Assembly: GCF_001808955.1 (NCBI RefSeq)
Contig: NZ_KV795257.1
Location: forward strand, 154,962-218,961
Length of the DNA stretch: 64,000 nt
Direction: 5' to 3'
DNA from: Rothia sp. HMSC078H08
GTDB taxonomy: Bacteria; Actinomycetota; Actinomycetes; Actinomycetales; Micrococcaceae
The notes beneath the pieces were generated by a model. The model saw only the letters and a list, made by a program, of their open reading frames with translations. It was not told the DNA's origin and did no database searches. The position numbers and the translations under genes are program-made. Below are positions 36,040-44,741 of the stretch, one piece after another (position 1 is the stretch's first letter; every line of letters starts with the position of its first letter).

Positions 36040-36807
36040 CTAGCGGGGGCGAGATGCAGCCGAAGCGCGTGCCTTCTCCACCAGTGAGTCGTCAATCGTG
36101 TTCGGCGCGAACTCGCCAAACTTACGCTGAGCCGCCTGCTCAATCAGGTAGTCCGAAATCTTCGGGTTCTTCGGTAGCAACGAACCGTGCAGGTAGGTGC
36201 CAATCACGTTGTGCACGCGCGCACCCTCGTAAGTATCAGTCACGTTGTTGCCGTCGCCCTTGGTGACGGTCGCCAGCGGGGTGCAACCCTCGCCCAGGTA
36301 GGTCAGGCCCGAGTGGTTCTCAAAACCAATGACGGTGCCGAACTCCGCAGACTCCTCAACGATGTTGCCAATCAGGCGGTCATCGCCGCCGACGGTGTGC
36401 GCATCAAAAATGCCGATACCCTTCAGCACCTCACCCTCACGGGTGCGGAATTCCTTGCCGAACAGCTGGTACAGGCCACAAATGACGAGCATGGGCACGC
36501 CGTCCTCAGCCAGCGAGCGCAGCGTGTCACCGTTCGCGTGCAGGTCATCCTGAATCACGGACTGACCCGAGTCCTGACCGCCGCCACCCAGAATAATGTC
36601 AACATCTTCCGGGAAAGGCTGACCGGGGTTGTGGTCCAGAATCTGCACGTCAAAGCCGTGCGCCTGCGCGCGACGAGCCAACGCCAGGGTGTTACCCCAG
36701 TCGCCGTAAATGTTCATGTCGAGCGGGTACAGCTGCAGAATACGCAGAGTCTTACCGTTATTGGGGCCGGAGGCGGGGGTGCCCTCAAAAGTGTGAGTTG
36801 CCGTCAT
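36040..36807 (-). CDS. gatD: Lipid II isoglutaminyl synthase, glutaminase subunit GatD
   Basis: The product is 255 aa. It is a class I-like glutamine amidotransferase (CobB/CobQ branch). LRILQLYPLDMNIYGDWGN is the family start, IILGGGGQDSGQ the oxyanion region, VICGLYQLFG supplies the nucleophile Cys (about 110), and IGTYLHGSLLPKNP the His (about 207). It supplies ammonia to MurT, which amidates D-Glu of the stem peptide to D-isoglutamine. Its ATG shares a base with the murT stop (TAATG). Confidence 0.93.
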   Translation of the reverse strand: MTATHTFEGTPASGPNNGKTLRILQLYPLDMNIYGDWGNTLALARRAQAHGFDVQILDHNPGQPFPEDVDIILGGGGQDSGQSVIQDDLHANGDTLRSLAEDGVPMLVICGLYQLFGKEFRTREGEVLKGIGIFDAHTVGGDDRLIGNIVEESAEFGTVIGFENHSGLTYLGEGCTPLATVTKGDGNNVTDTYEGARVHNVIGTYLHGSLLPKNPKISDYLIEQAAQRKFGEFAPNTIDDSLVEKARASAASRPR

Positions 36808-38081
36808 TAGGAAACCCTCTCAACGTCAGTGATCTTTGCGAGCTCTTCACGCAGAGCCAGCATTGCGGTGTAGGTGCAGAAAATACGCATGGGCGCGTTA
36901 CCGCTGGAGGCAATGAAGCCCTTGAGCGCATCGGCGAGGTTCTCGTTGACCTCGTCAACCTTCACGCCGTCATGCTCCAGGCGCAGCGCCATATCCCAGG
37001 CGCGCACACCCGAAACCATCTGCACGCCGGTCTTCTTCAAGCTGTCGAAGTCAACATCCCACAGCCAGGACACGTCACGACCGTCAGCGTACTGATCGTT
37101 AATCGTGATCATGGTGGCGTAGTCGTCAGCGTTCGCGCTCGCCAGGGACAGGCGGAAACCGCTCGGGTTCTTCACCAGCAGCAACTGCAGCGGGCGGCCG
37201 TTCACGTTCAGAGTCTCACCGCGACCGAAGGCGGGGGTAATCTTCGCCAGCTCGGCGATGAGCTTATCTTCGTTGAGCTTCTCACCCATGACGGCGCGGG
37301 TCAGCGCCATAGCGCCAGCCGCGTTGAAGATGTTGTAAATGCCGTAGAGGTTAATCTCGCCGACTCGCTCCACACCCGCCAGGTCGAAGGTTGCGGAGGT
37401 GCCGGAGAACGCGGTCAGAGTGACGTCTGCCTCGGGCAGGGTCGCCTTCGCGACGGTGCCGCCGCGCATCTCATCATCCGAAGGGAAGTACGAGCGCAGG
37501 GACTCATCCAGGCCGTAGTACTTGACGGTCACGCCCGGCTGCACGTTCTCAGCGAGGGAGCGGATGCGCGGGTCCTCACGGTTGAGCACCACGGTACCGG
37601 TGGTTGCGGAGGCGACGGTCGCCAGCATACGGCGGGTCGTGTCAATCTCACCGAAGCGGTCCAGCTGGTCACGCAGAACGTTCAGCAGCAGAGCGTAGTC
37701 GGGCTTGACGGCCTTGACGAAGTGCACGGCGTGCGCCTCGTCCAGCTCAAGCACAGCGATATCAGCGTCAAGCTTGCCGCCGAGGGTCATCTCGCCCAGC
37801 AGTGCCGCGGCAACACCGCGCACAAAGTTCGAACCGGTGCGGTTAGTGAAAACCTTCAGACCCTGAGCTTCAAGCAGCTGCACAGCCATCTTCGTGGTGG
37901 TGGTCTTACCGTTCGTGCCGGAGACAACAACCACGCCGTAGGGCAGCTTCGCGAGCTCTTCAGCGACGAAGTCGGGGTGCAATTTTTCCATGACAAGGCC
38001 GGGGAAGGCGGAGCCGCCGCCGCGAAGCTTAGTCGCGGCGCGTACGCCCTGGCCGAGAAGACGAATGAGGGGTTTGGACAT
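36807..38081 (-). CDS. murT: Lipid II isoglutaminyl synthase, Mur-ligase subunit MurT
   Basis: The product is 424 aa (ATG 38081; an ATG at 38090 is also possible). It is a Mur ligase with the ATP loop SGTNGKTTTTK (about 54-64), NRTGSNFVRG, LELDEAH and LLNVLRDQLDRFGE. DUF1727 forms the C-terminus (ANADDYATMITINDQYADGRDVSWLWDVDF, in pieces), which docks GatD. The characterised Staphylococcus and Streptococcus proteins carry a four-Cys zinc ribbon in the middle domain. Here that region (about 190-225) has no Cys, and the whole protein has just one, near the end. Confidence 0.93.
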   Translation of the reverse strand: MSKPLIRLLGQGVRAATKLRGGGSAFPGLVMEKLHPDFVAEELAKLPYGVVVVSGTNGKTTTTKMAVQLLEAQGLKVFTNRTGSNFVRGVAAALLGEMTLGGKLDADIAVLELDEAHAVHFVKAVKPDYALLLNVLRDQLDRFGEIDTTRRMLATVASATTGTVVLNREDPRIRSLAENVQPGVTVKYYGLDESLRSYFPSDDEMRGGTVAKATLPEADVTLTAFSGTSATFDLAGVERVGEINLYGIYNIFNAAGAMALTRAVMGEKLNEDKLIAELAKITPAFGRGETLNVNGRPLQLLLVKNPSGFRLSLASANADDYATMITINDQYADGRDVSWLWDVDFDSLKKTGVQMVSGVRAWDMALRLEHDGVKVDEVNENLADALKGFIASSGNAPMRIFCTYTAMLALREELAKITDVERVS

Positions 38082-38239
38082 GCTTACCATTTTAGTACAC
38101 GCACGCCAACGGCTGAATGGTCCGCCGGGCTCGTTCGCTCATGCCGGACGGGGCGGGGTTACTGGGGGTTTGGTGCAGGCGTTTGGTGCGGGGCTCCGGC
38201 TAGAGCGGAGCGCCGGGGGTATTAGAACAGCGAGCCCGT

Positions 38240-39406
38240 TTAGAACAGAGAACCCTGCACCCTCACCCGCGTGAACTCCTGCGCAGGCTCCACCAGCACA
38301 TTCCGCCACGCGGCAGTGTTCACCAGGAACGCCGCGTCAGCATCGCCGGTGTGGGCGCTCAAAAACTGACCCGCCGCACCCGTGCAGAAGAAACCAGCCG
38401 ACCCGCTCTCCAGACCAGAATCACACGGCGCTAGCGGTTCGGGCGATTGCGCCCGCAGAGCCGCGTACGGGCGGTTCATGGCGAGCGACGGAATCCACGG
38501 CTCATCCAGGGCGGTGAGCGGCACCTCCGGGTCGGTGCGCGCCAGCTCAGCGAGCGCTTCGCGGGCGCGGGCGACCGCCTCCTGATGGGCAGTGCGAAGC
38601 TGCGCGCCGGGCAGCGGGTTCGTCCAGGCGCGGTACTTGCTCGCCACCTGCTTGACCTGCGGAATCTTCGCGAGGGCGGTCACGGCATCCTCGGCGCGGC
38701 GAATGGCAAGGCCGTCGGGTGCGAGCGCAATGTAGGTGGCGGTGGCGACCGCCTGCTCATCCAGGCGGCGCGGGGTCGAATGCAGGGAGCTCGTGCCGAC
38801 TTTGTGTGTGCCGTCGGGGAAGGTCGCGATGTAGAGGCGATGCTCCAGCATGGCGTAGGCGCGCATGGATTCGGTGAGCGTTCCGGGGTACAGGTGCGCG
38901 CTGTGCAGGGCGGTAAATTCGTCGCGGGCGGTGCAGCGCGGGCACTGCTGGCCACGCTGGATGCGGGTGCCTTCGGGGCAGGGTACACGGCGGATTCCGG
39001 CGGATTCGGGGGCGGCGTCATTGCTCGTGCCGGTGGTGTAGCCGGCGCAGTAGCGGTAGAGTTCCCCCGCGCTATCGCGCGGAATGCGCAACCCCAGGTA
39101 GGCGCCGGGGGTCAACGGAATCTGGATGCGAACCCCGCTCGGAACGCCAGGCTGCGCGAGGCTTCCTTCCTGGTTAGGGGTGCTCTTCCCCGCCGCTTGA
39201 GATGCCCGGCTATGAGTTCCTTCCGCGACCCCTCCGGGCACGACCGGTTCCACCTCAATGAGCGGGCGGCGGTTGGACCAGCGGATCTGCCTCCAGATGA
39301 GTAGCTGCGGCGCGCCTACAGAATCACCGGCGGCGGCATTATTACCGGCGGCGGGCGCAGCAGCAAACTCATCAAAAGCAGTCTCAAGCAGTTTGGGGTA
39401 GTCCAT
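38240..39406 (-). CDS. DUF2797 domain protein
   Basis: The product is 388 aa from ATG 39406 (AGAGTGGA upstream); the TTG at 39448 is less likely. The N-terminal 80 residues are variable. The DUF2797 core holds a zinc-ribbon-like pair of Cys sets (RRVPCPEG; QQCPRCTAR). It continues HRLYIATFPDGTHKVGTSS, which has the look of a GIY-YIG-like fold, then PRRLDEQAVATATYIA. The function is unknown. It stands alone downstream of murT. Confidence 0.8.
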   Translation of the reverse strand: MDYPKLLETAFDEFAAAPAAGNNAAAGDSVGAPQLLIWRQIRWSNRRPLIEVEPVVPGGVAEGTHSRASQAAGKSTPNQEGSLAQPGVPSGVRIQIPLTPGAYLGLRIPRDSAGELYRYCAGYTTGTSNDAAPESAGIRRVPCPEGTRIQRGQQCPRCTARDEFTALHSAHLYPGTLTESMRAYAMLEHRLYIATFPDGTHKVGTSSLHSTPRRLDEQAVATATYIALAPDGLAIRRAEDAVTALAKIPQVKQVASKYRAWTNPLPGAQLRTAHQEAVARAREALAELARTDPEVPLTALDEPWIPSLAMNRPYAALRAQSPEPLAPCDSGLESGSAGFFCTGAAGQFLSAHTGDADAAFLVNTAAWRNVLVEPAQEFTRVRVQGSLF

Positions 39407-39561
39407 AGCATTCCACTCTAGCGGGTCTGGTACATCTAGTGCTGGCAAATCTAGCGGGTCTGGCGGGTTCGTGGCACGACCGGCGGGCTCACCCTAGACG
39501 TTCCGCACATTCCCGGCGCGCTCGCCCCCACACGCATCTGCCACGCGCATCCGCAGAACAC

Positions 39562-39689
39562 AAAAAGAGGCCAGCGTCCTTCACGCTGATCCGCACCCCT
39601 CGCAGTGTTGCCGTGCGTTCACGCACGACGGGGTGGGTTCTCAGCTGAGGCGCTGACCTCTGTGGTTGAGGCAGGGCGCTTACCCTGCC
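39562..39689 (-). ncRNA. Candidate structured RNA or 3'-UTR element
   Basis: Read on the minus strand, an 11-pair outer stem (39651-39661 with 39566-39576, one G-U pair) ends directly in TTTTTGTG. Inside are CACCCC/GGGGTG (39594-39599 with 39630-39635) enclosing a perfect CGTGCGT/ACGCACG hairpin, plus a competing CAGCGT/ACGCTG hairpin (39572-39588). A GGCAGGG/CCCTGCC hairpin (39670-39689) precedes it. The element fills part of a 548-base gap between the HIT gene and DUF2797. The rest (39690-39954) is moderately AT-rich with no ORF or promoter that I trust. Confidence 0.45.
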
Positions 39690-39954
39690 AAGCCCGAAAG
39701 CGATCGGTGACCGCTATTTTTCGGTGAGCTATGCGGTGTTCATGGAAGCCGGAAGCTTCCCCGCAGCGTCGCTGCATTTAAAACTTTGCCATATCCAATG
39801 GACATAACATCATTCAAATACGCATCGACTGCCCAATCTGCGCATTTATGACGCAGAATTTCTGTGCACTAGCTGGCAAATTGAAGCAATTAGTGCAAAA
39901 TTTCAAAATCACCAAGCCGCTCAGCCGGACTATCTGACGGATGAGCCACGCCAT

Positions 39955-40530
39955 CTAGCTGAGGCGGGCAAACCCCCCCGCAATCGCAGAGCGCATATCA
40001 TCCAGCGTGCGAGACATGGTCTTCGTCTGAGCAATAATCGGCAGGAAGTTCGTGTCCCCACTCCAGCGCGGCAGAATGTGCTGATGCAGGTGATCAGCAA
40101 TGCCCGCGCCGCCCACCTTGCCCTGGTTCATGCCGATGTTGAAGCCGTCGTTATGCGAAACCTCGCGCAGAACCTTCATCGCAAGCTGGGTCAGCTGCGC
40201 AATCTCAAGGGTCTCCGCCTCGGTCGCATCATCGTAGAACGGGATGTGGCGGTACGGGCAGACCAGTAGGTGGCCGGGGTTGTACGGGTAGAGGTTGAGA
40301 ATCACGAAGGCATGCTCGCCGCGGTGCACAATCAGCGACTCCTCGTCACTGCGGCTGGGCGCAGTGCAGAAGGGGCAGGTCTTCTCGGTGTAATCCTTCT
40401 GGCCGCCGCTCACGTAGGCGGTGCGGTGAGGGGTCCACAGGCGCTGGAATTGGTCCGGTGCGCCGGGCAGCTCGAAGGAATCCTGCACCGAGGCTGCGGT
40501 GCCATGCTCGGGGGTCGTGTTCTCGCTCAT
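39955..40530 (-). CDS. HIT family hydrolase/phosphorylase
   Basis: The product is 191 aa. The HIT motif ADHLHQHILPRW (about 145-156) carries the catalytic His triad. A CPFC pair (about 52-55) with later His residues probably binds zinc. The architecture matches the actinobacterial Ap4A phosphorylase group (Rv2613c type), which splits dinucleoside polyphosphates; the exact substrate is inferred. The first 25 residues are variable. Confidence 0.88.
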   Translation of the reverse strand: MSENTTPEHGTAASVQDSFELPGAPDQFQRLWTPHRTAYVSGGQKDYTEKTCPFCTAPSRSDEESLIVHRGEHAFVILNLYPYNPGHLLVCPYRHIPFYDDATEAETLEIAQLTQLAMKVLREVSHNDGFNIGMNQGKVGGAGIADHLHQHILPRWSGDTNFLPIIAQTKTMSRTLDDMRSAIAGGFARLS

Positions 40531-40617
40531 AGTCCCATTCTATAGCCCGCACGCGGCAACGGGAACGCCCCGTCCGTCATGCGTGCCAGATATGAGATAA
40601 CTCCCCCGGCAGCGCGC

Positions 40618-41268
40618 TTAGCTGTGCTGCTTTTCCAGGTGAATGATGCGAGTGGCACCCTCAAAGGTCATGGGGAAGCTCAGCACGCCGTCCTCCATGA
40701 CGAATTCCTTGGTTTCCTTATCGGAGGCGTACGGCGCACGCGCCAGCTTCGCGCGGTCCACGCGGGAAATGTAGCTGAAGTTGCCGTCTTTTGCTTCGAA
40801 GGTGCCGACCCAGAAGGGGGTTGCCAGCTCTTCGTGGTTCAGGTGGTAAGTCACCTCAATAACGCCGTCGTGAATGACGGCATCCATGTAGTTCTCGAGG
40901 TTGGTGGAGTCCTGCTGAACCCAGGTGCCGTCAGCGCTCGCAGTCGAGCGGGTTGCGAGCACGGAAGAGGGCACAGCCGTCGCGTCGGATGCGGCGGGCT
41001 CTTGGTTGCTGGTGTTGTCCGGCGCGGGGGTCTCAGTGGGCTGAGTTGCGGTCGGGTGAATCGACGGGTCGTGCGAGACGCTAGCCGCCGCCTTGATTCC
41101 GGTGCTAGCGTCGCCGGGAGCGGAGGCGGCGCTGGGCTCGGCGGTTTCAAAAGCTGCGGGGTCAACAACCGCACTTGCGGAGGCATTATTCGGCGCAGAT
41201 GCGCACGCGGTGAGGGAGAGCGCGCCGACGAGTAGAGTGAGCGCGCCCAGGGCGGACTTAGGTGCCAC
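40618..41268 (-). CDS. Putative lipoprotein, unknown function
   Basis: The product is 216 aa with a clear signal peptide and lipobox (LSLTAC, Cys about 22). A low-complexity Ala/Ser/Thr linker to about residue 105 precedes a C-terminal domain of about 110 aa (TWVQQDSTNLENYMDAVIHDGVIEVTYHL, in pieces) with alternating beta-like segments. I do not recognise it. The domain ends ATRIIHLEKQHS. Confidence 0.75.
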   Translation of the reverse strand: MAPKSALGALTLLVGALSLTACASAPNNASASAVVDPAAFETAEPSAASAPGDASTGIKAAASVSHDPSIHPTATQPTETPAPDNTSNQEPAASDATAVPSSVLATRSTASADGTWVQQDSTNLENYMDAVIHDGVIEVTYHLNHEELATPFWVGTFEAKDGNFSYISRVDRAKLARAPYASDKETKEFVMEDGVLSFPMTFEGATRIIHLEKQHS

Positions 41269-41597
41269 GAACGTGTCCTAACAGTGTATGTGTTTGAGTG
41301 AGTTTGTGAGTTGAGTGGTGCCTCCCCGTGAGTGAGGTGGGGATACGACGACACCCCGTAGCGCGTTGGGCTACAGGGCGTTCGATAACCGGCACGGTAG
41401 ATAGTTTATAGGCTCTGGCTAGGAGTTTCACCAGTGGCGGCCATTTTTAAAAGATAGTTTGGTCACATTAGACCTTAAGGCGGGGCATTTTTCACGGGCG
41501 CAACCCTCAATTTGCACTCCACACGGGCTATTTTTGCCTCGACAAGGCAAAATATCCCGCTCGGTGGCAAGTGCGGCGCTTAATCTGCCTACACGTG

Positions 41598-41657
41598 GGC
41601 TCGGCACCCAAACCCACCGCCACAACGGGTACGCGGTGTGGGTTTGAGTGCCGAGCC
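41598..41657. terminator. Long near-perfect hairpin
   Basis: The 20-base arm at 41598-41617 (GGCTCGGCACCC..) matches the complement of 41638-41657 with one mismatch, and inner GCG/CGC pairs continue it. It lies 70 bases after the channel gene. There is no U tract, so termination is only presumed. The rest of the gap from 41269 to 41597 has one smaller TATTTTTGCC/GGCAAAATA hairpin and no gene. Confidence 0.5.
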
Positions 41658-41726
41658 TCAACCGAACTGTCATATATGCGCTGCTATCTGCGCTACCACA
41701 GCCCAGCTACTGTTCGCAGGCTCCTA

Positions 41727-43433
41727 TTATTTGCGGGAACGCAACGAGAACTTCTCGCGAATAATCGTGAACGTCTGGCGGGTCTCCTCCAGCAGGGCGA
41801 CCGGCTCCTGCTCGCGCACCGCAACCTCATGAGATGCCGAGGAGTCGGCAGGTTCACCAGCCCGCGCGGCGCCGGGTGCGGTGTTCGGGGTAGCCTCCGC
41901 AGAAGCTGCCGCAGCAGCACCCGGAGCGCCAGGAGTACCAGGGGCAGTAAAGCCCGCGGCGGCGCTGAAACCGGCGCGGCGTGCCGCCTCCGCCTCCGAA
42001 GGAACCGGGTGCACACCGTCTTCATCCACGACCTCACGCAACGTATAGTCGCGGGCTTCACGGCGCGCATACTCACGAGCCAGCAGGGCACGCAGCTCAG
42101 AAATTTCCTGGCGAAGATCGTCCACGTCAGCCTTGGTTGCGGGGTACTCCTGCTCCTCCCTGCCACCAATCTTTTCGATAATCCAGCTGGCGAGCGCACC
42201 GGTCGCGACCGCGACCATACCCACGCCGTACAGCATGACGACCACTGCGATAACCCTGCCGATACCGGTGATCGGGTAGACGTCGCCGTAACCGACCGTG
42301 GCGAGGGTCGTGAACGTCCACCAGTAGGCGGTGGGCAGGTCACGGATCATCGCGCCCGGCTCGGAGGACTCCACCGAATAAATCGCCAGGGCGAACATGA
42401 TGATGAAGATCGCGGTGTATCCGAAGAGCTTCACCGCCAGCTCGGAGAGCCTCTTATATTGGCGGTTGGTGGTCAGGTGAATCATGGCGAGGAAGCTAAC
42501 GATACGCCACGCTGGCAGCAGCACAATCGCCAGGTTCATCAGGTTATGCGTGATGAAGTAGAGTCGCCGTGGCGCCAGGTACAGGCGAATGCAGTAGTCG
42601 GCGGCGAATAGGCCCCACAGAATCAGCTGAAGGATGTTGAGGTACCCGTCGTACGGCTCCTGGATGCGCGTGCTCATGATGGGCGCGGCAAACGCGAGCA
42701 GGTACAGTACGGACGCCACGAACATGGGTCGGGAGGAGCGTTCCTCCCACGCCGCCAGGTTCTTCTCGCCGCGGTACTTGCTGAGCGTGCGGAACAGGCG
42801 GGTGCGCGGGGCGCGACGCGGCGGGTCCGTGACGGTGCGGGTGACCGTGCGGATGGTCGTGGTGTGCGTTTCAGGTTCGCCCGCGTCAATAATCTCGGCG
42901 GCACTATCAGGGTTACCCTGGGTGCCTGCCTTCTGGGTGCCAGCTTTCTGGTCGCCCTTGCCGTGCGGGTGATGCGTGGTGCGGGTGATGCGACGCTCCT
43001 CGCGGTGCGTACCGTCCGGCGCGTCGGTGGTGGCGTACTCTTCGACGACCTCTTCGTAGTCGTCGTCGGGGTCCAGGTCGGTGGAGTAGACCGCACGGCT
43101 GCTGTCCAGGCGCATGGCATCAACGTGCAGGGCGGTTGCCCCCGCGGGGGTAGATGCGGCGGGGCTGGACTCTGCGGGACTAGTTGCTGCACTAGTTACT
43201 GCCGGGCTAGCTTCTGCGGCGGTACTCCCCTGCTTGGCACTCTCCGGCTTGTCGTTCTCCGACTGAGCACTATCTGACTGGGTGATATTCTGCGCAGCGC
43301 CTTCAGATGCGGCAGTTTCAGGGCGCACGGACGCACCCGCCGGATTGTCCGCCTCCGATGCTGAGCCTGACGTATTGGGTGCTGTACTGCTCTCTGCCGC
43401 GTTATTTGCCTGGTTCTGTGCCGCCTTATCCAT
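41727..43433 (-). CDS. Potassium-channel-like ion transporter with long disordered N-terminus
   Basis: The product is 568 aa. The selectivity filter TLATVGYGDVYP (about 376-387) and the following pore helix VIAVVVMLYGVGMVAVATGALASWII identify a two-pore-helix K+ channel unit, preceded by about four membrane segments (about 235-350) as in six-helix channels. A coiled coil (DVDDLRQEISELRALLAREYAR, in pieces) follows the pore and may tetramerise it. The first 210 residues (Ser/Ala/Glu-rich, with a DLDPDDDYEEVVEEY patch) and the last 110 are low-complexity. I chose ATG 43433; GTG 43484 is in frame. The S4 segment lacks regular Arg spacing, so voltage sensing is doubtful. Confidence 0.85.
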   Translation of the reverse strand: MDKAAQNQANNAAESSTAPNTSGSASEADNPAGASVRPETAASEGAAQNITQSDSAQSENDKPESAKQGSTAAEASPAVTSAATSPAESSPAASTPAGATALHVDAMRLDSSRAVYSTDLDPDDDYEEVVEEYATTDAPDGTHREERRITRTTHHPHGKGDQKAGTQKAGTQGNPDSAAEIIDAGEPETHTTTIRTVTRTVTDPPRRAPRTRLFRTLSKYRGEKNLAAWEERSSRPMFVASVLYLLAFAAPIMSTRIQEPYDGYLNILQLILWGLFAADYCIRLYLAPRRLYFITHNLMNLAIVLLPAWRIVSFLAMIHLTTNRQYKRLSELAVKLFGYTAIFIIMFALAIYSVESSEPGAMIRDLPTAYWWTFTTLATVGYGDVYPITGIGRVIAVVVMLYGVGMVAVATGALASWIIEKIGGREEQEYPATKADVDDLRQEISELRALLAREYARREARDYTLREVVDEDGVHPVPSEAEAARRAGFSAAAGFTAPGTPGAPGAAAAASAEATPNTAPGAARAGEPADSSASHEVAVREQEPVALLEETRQTFTIIREKFSLRSRK

Positions 43434-43654
43434 AGTGTGAATGATACTCCGCGCTGTTGCGTTTGCGTTTCTATTTCGTTGCACTGTGACCTTTAGGGGC
43501 GGTCTTTACGCCGCGCCACGGTCTTTGCACTGCGGGCATTTAACCTGACACAATATGTGGTGTACCTATCACGTCGGTTGCGCTATCCAGCTGTATTACT
43601 GCCCCGCAGTGTTACTGCCCCGCAACGTTGCCGCCCCGCACATCGGAGTGCCTC

Positions 43655-44599
43655 ATGCCTTCACACACCACCGCTTTCTTCTCCCGCCAGCCGAACTTCC
43701 GTCAGTCGGGTTCTCGTCAACTGAGCTTCCGTCAGCTGGGCACGAGCCTCTGCTTCTCCGGTGCGCTCGCCACCGCCCTGGGCGGATGCGCCACCCTAAA
43801 CTCCTCCCCTTCTGCGTCTGCTGAGGCTTCATCTACGCCGACTGCGGCGAGCCACGCGACGGCGCCGGTGCTTCAGGATTCTGAGGGTTTCCGTCTGTTT
43901 ACGGGTCGCGGCCCCGTTGAGGAGGCGGTTTTTGAGGGCCCAGCGGCGCCCGCCTCCTATTCGTATGTGGAGTTTGAGCGTCGCGGTGAGCCGGAGGGCA
44001 CGATGAAGGTTTCTGTCTCTGACGGTTCGGGCACTCAGGTTGAGGTGGTTGCTGGCGGTTCGGGTGAGGGTGCGGGCGTGTGGGTTCGTAATACGGCGAG
44101 CGCGTCGGCGCCGAGCCCTTCTAGTTCCGGCTCTTCTGGTTCCGGCTCTTCTGGTTCCGCTAAGTCTGCTGGTGCGGTGAGTGTGCCGTATAGTTCGGCG
44201 CGTGTGACGGCTTCGACCTCGCAGTTGACTGATGATGCTGAGTGGATGGTGTCGGTTCGTGCGGCGGGTATTGATTCTTCCGGTGAGTTTGAGGCGCCTG
44301 ATGGCGTGCCACTGACGAGCCAGAGCGCTGAGGTGGGCGAGATTCAGATGCAGGGCAGCCGCGGTTTTGTGCACGATATGGGCGGCGGTTCGGTTGCGGT
44401 GGAGAACCGTTCGGGCGCGAAGATGATGGTGTATTGTGCGGGTGTGGATCGTAAGGAGCGTAGTGTGCCTGCGGGTGGGCGTGTGTTTGTGGAGGATTTG
44501 GGGGTGCGTGCTTCGGCGGGTTCTCCCCTGTTCTGTGGTGTGGTGACTTCTGATAGTACTGCCAGCTGGAATGTTACGGCGCTCGGCGGCCGCGCCTAA
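43655..44599 (+). CDS. Putative lipoprotein, unknown function
   Basis: The product is 314 aa. The N-terminal region is unusually long before a hydrophobic stretch and lipobox (ALGGC, Cys about 49). Possible later starts exist in the repeated SFRQ/NFRQ motif region. Ser/Gly-rich linker GSSGSGSSGS lies mid-protein. The C-terminal half is beta-rich (VSVRAAGIDSSGEFEAPDGVPL; VAVENRSGAKMMVYCAG). Gene strand flips to plus here. The last 32 bases of the CDS are part of a 42-base segment copied beyond the Mrr gene. Confidence 0.7.
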   Translation: MPSHTTAFFSRQPNFRQSGSRQLSFRQLGTSLCFSGALATALGGCATLNSSPSASAEASSTPTAASHATAPVLQDSEGFRLFTGRGPVEEAVFEGPAAPASYSYVEFERRGEPEGTMKVSVSDGSGTQVEVVAGGSGEGAGVWVRNTASASAPSPSSSGSSGSGSSGSAKSAGAVSVPYSSARVTASTSQLTDDAEWMVSVRAAGIDSSGEFEAPDGVPLTSQSAEVGEIQMQGSRGFVHDMGGGSVAVENRSGAKMMVYCAGVDRKERSVPAGGRVFVEDLGVRASAGSPLFCGVVTSDSTASWNVTALGGRA

Positions 44600-44609
44600 G
44601 AGCAACCAC
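44568..44609. repeat. 42-bp direct repeat, copy 1 (lipoprotein 3' end)
   Basis: It spans the last codons, the TAA stop and ten further bases of the lipoprotein gene. It matches 45823-45864 at 40 of 42 positions. The Mrr gene lies between the copies. Confidence 0.92.
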
Positions 44610-44741
44610 GCCTCGGAGTAGCCGCAGCGCGAATAAAGCCTGTACAAGGGAAAACGGGTGCCTCTGGTAACGATTATCTTTTGTATTAGAGGTATATTAA
44701 GAACGGACTACCCGCCGTTATTAATCAATGGAGATACACCT

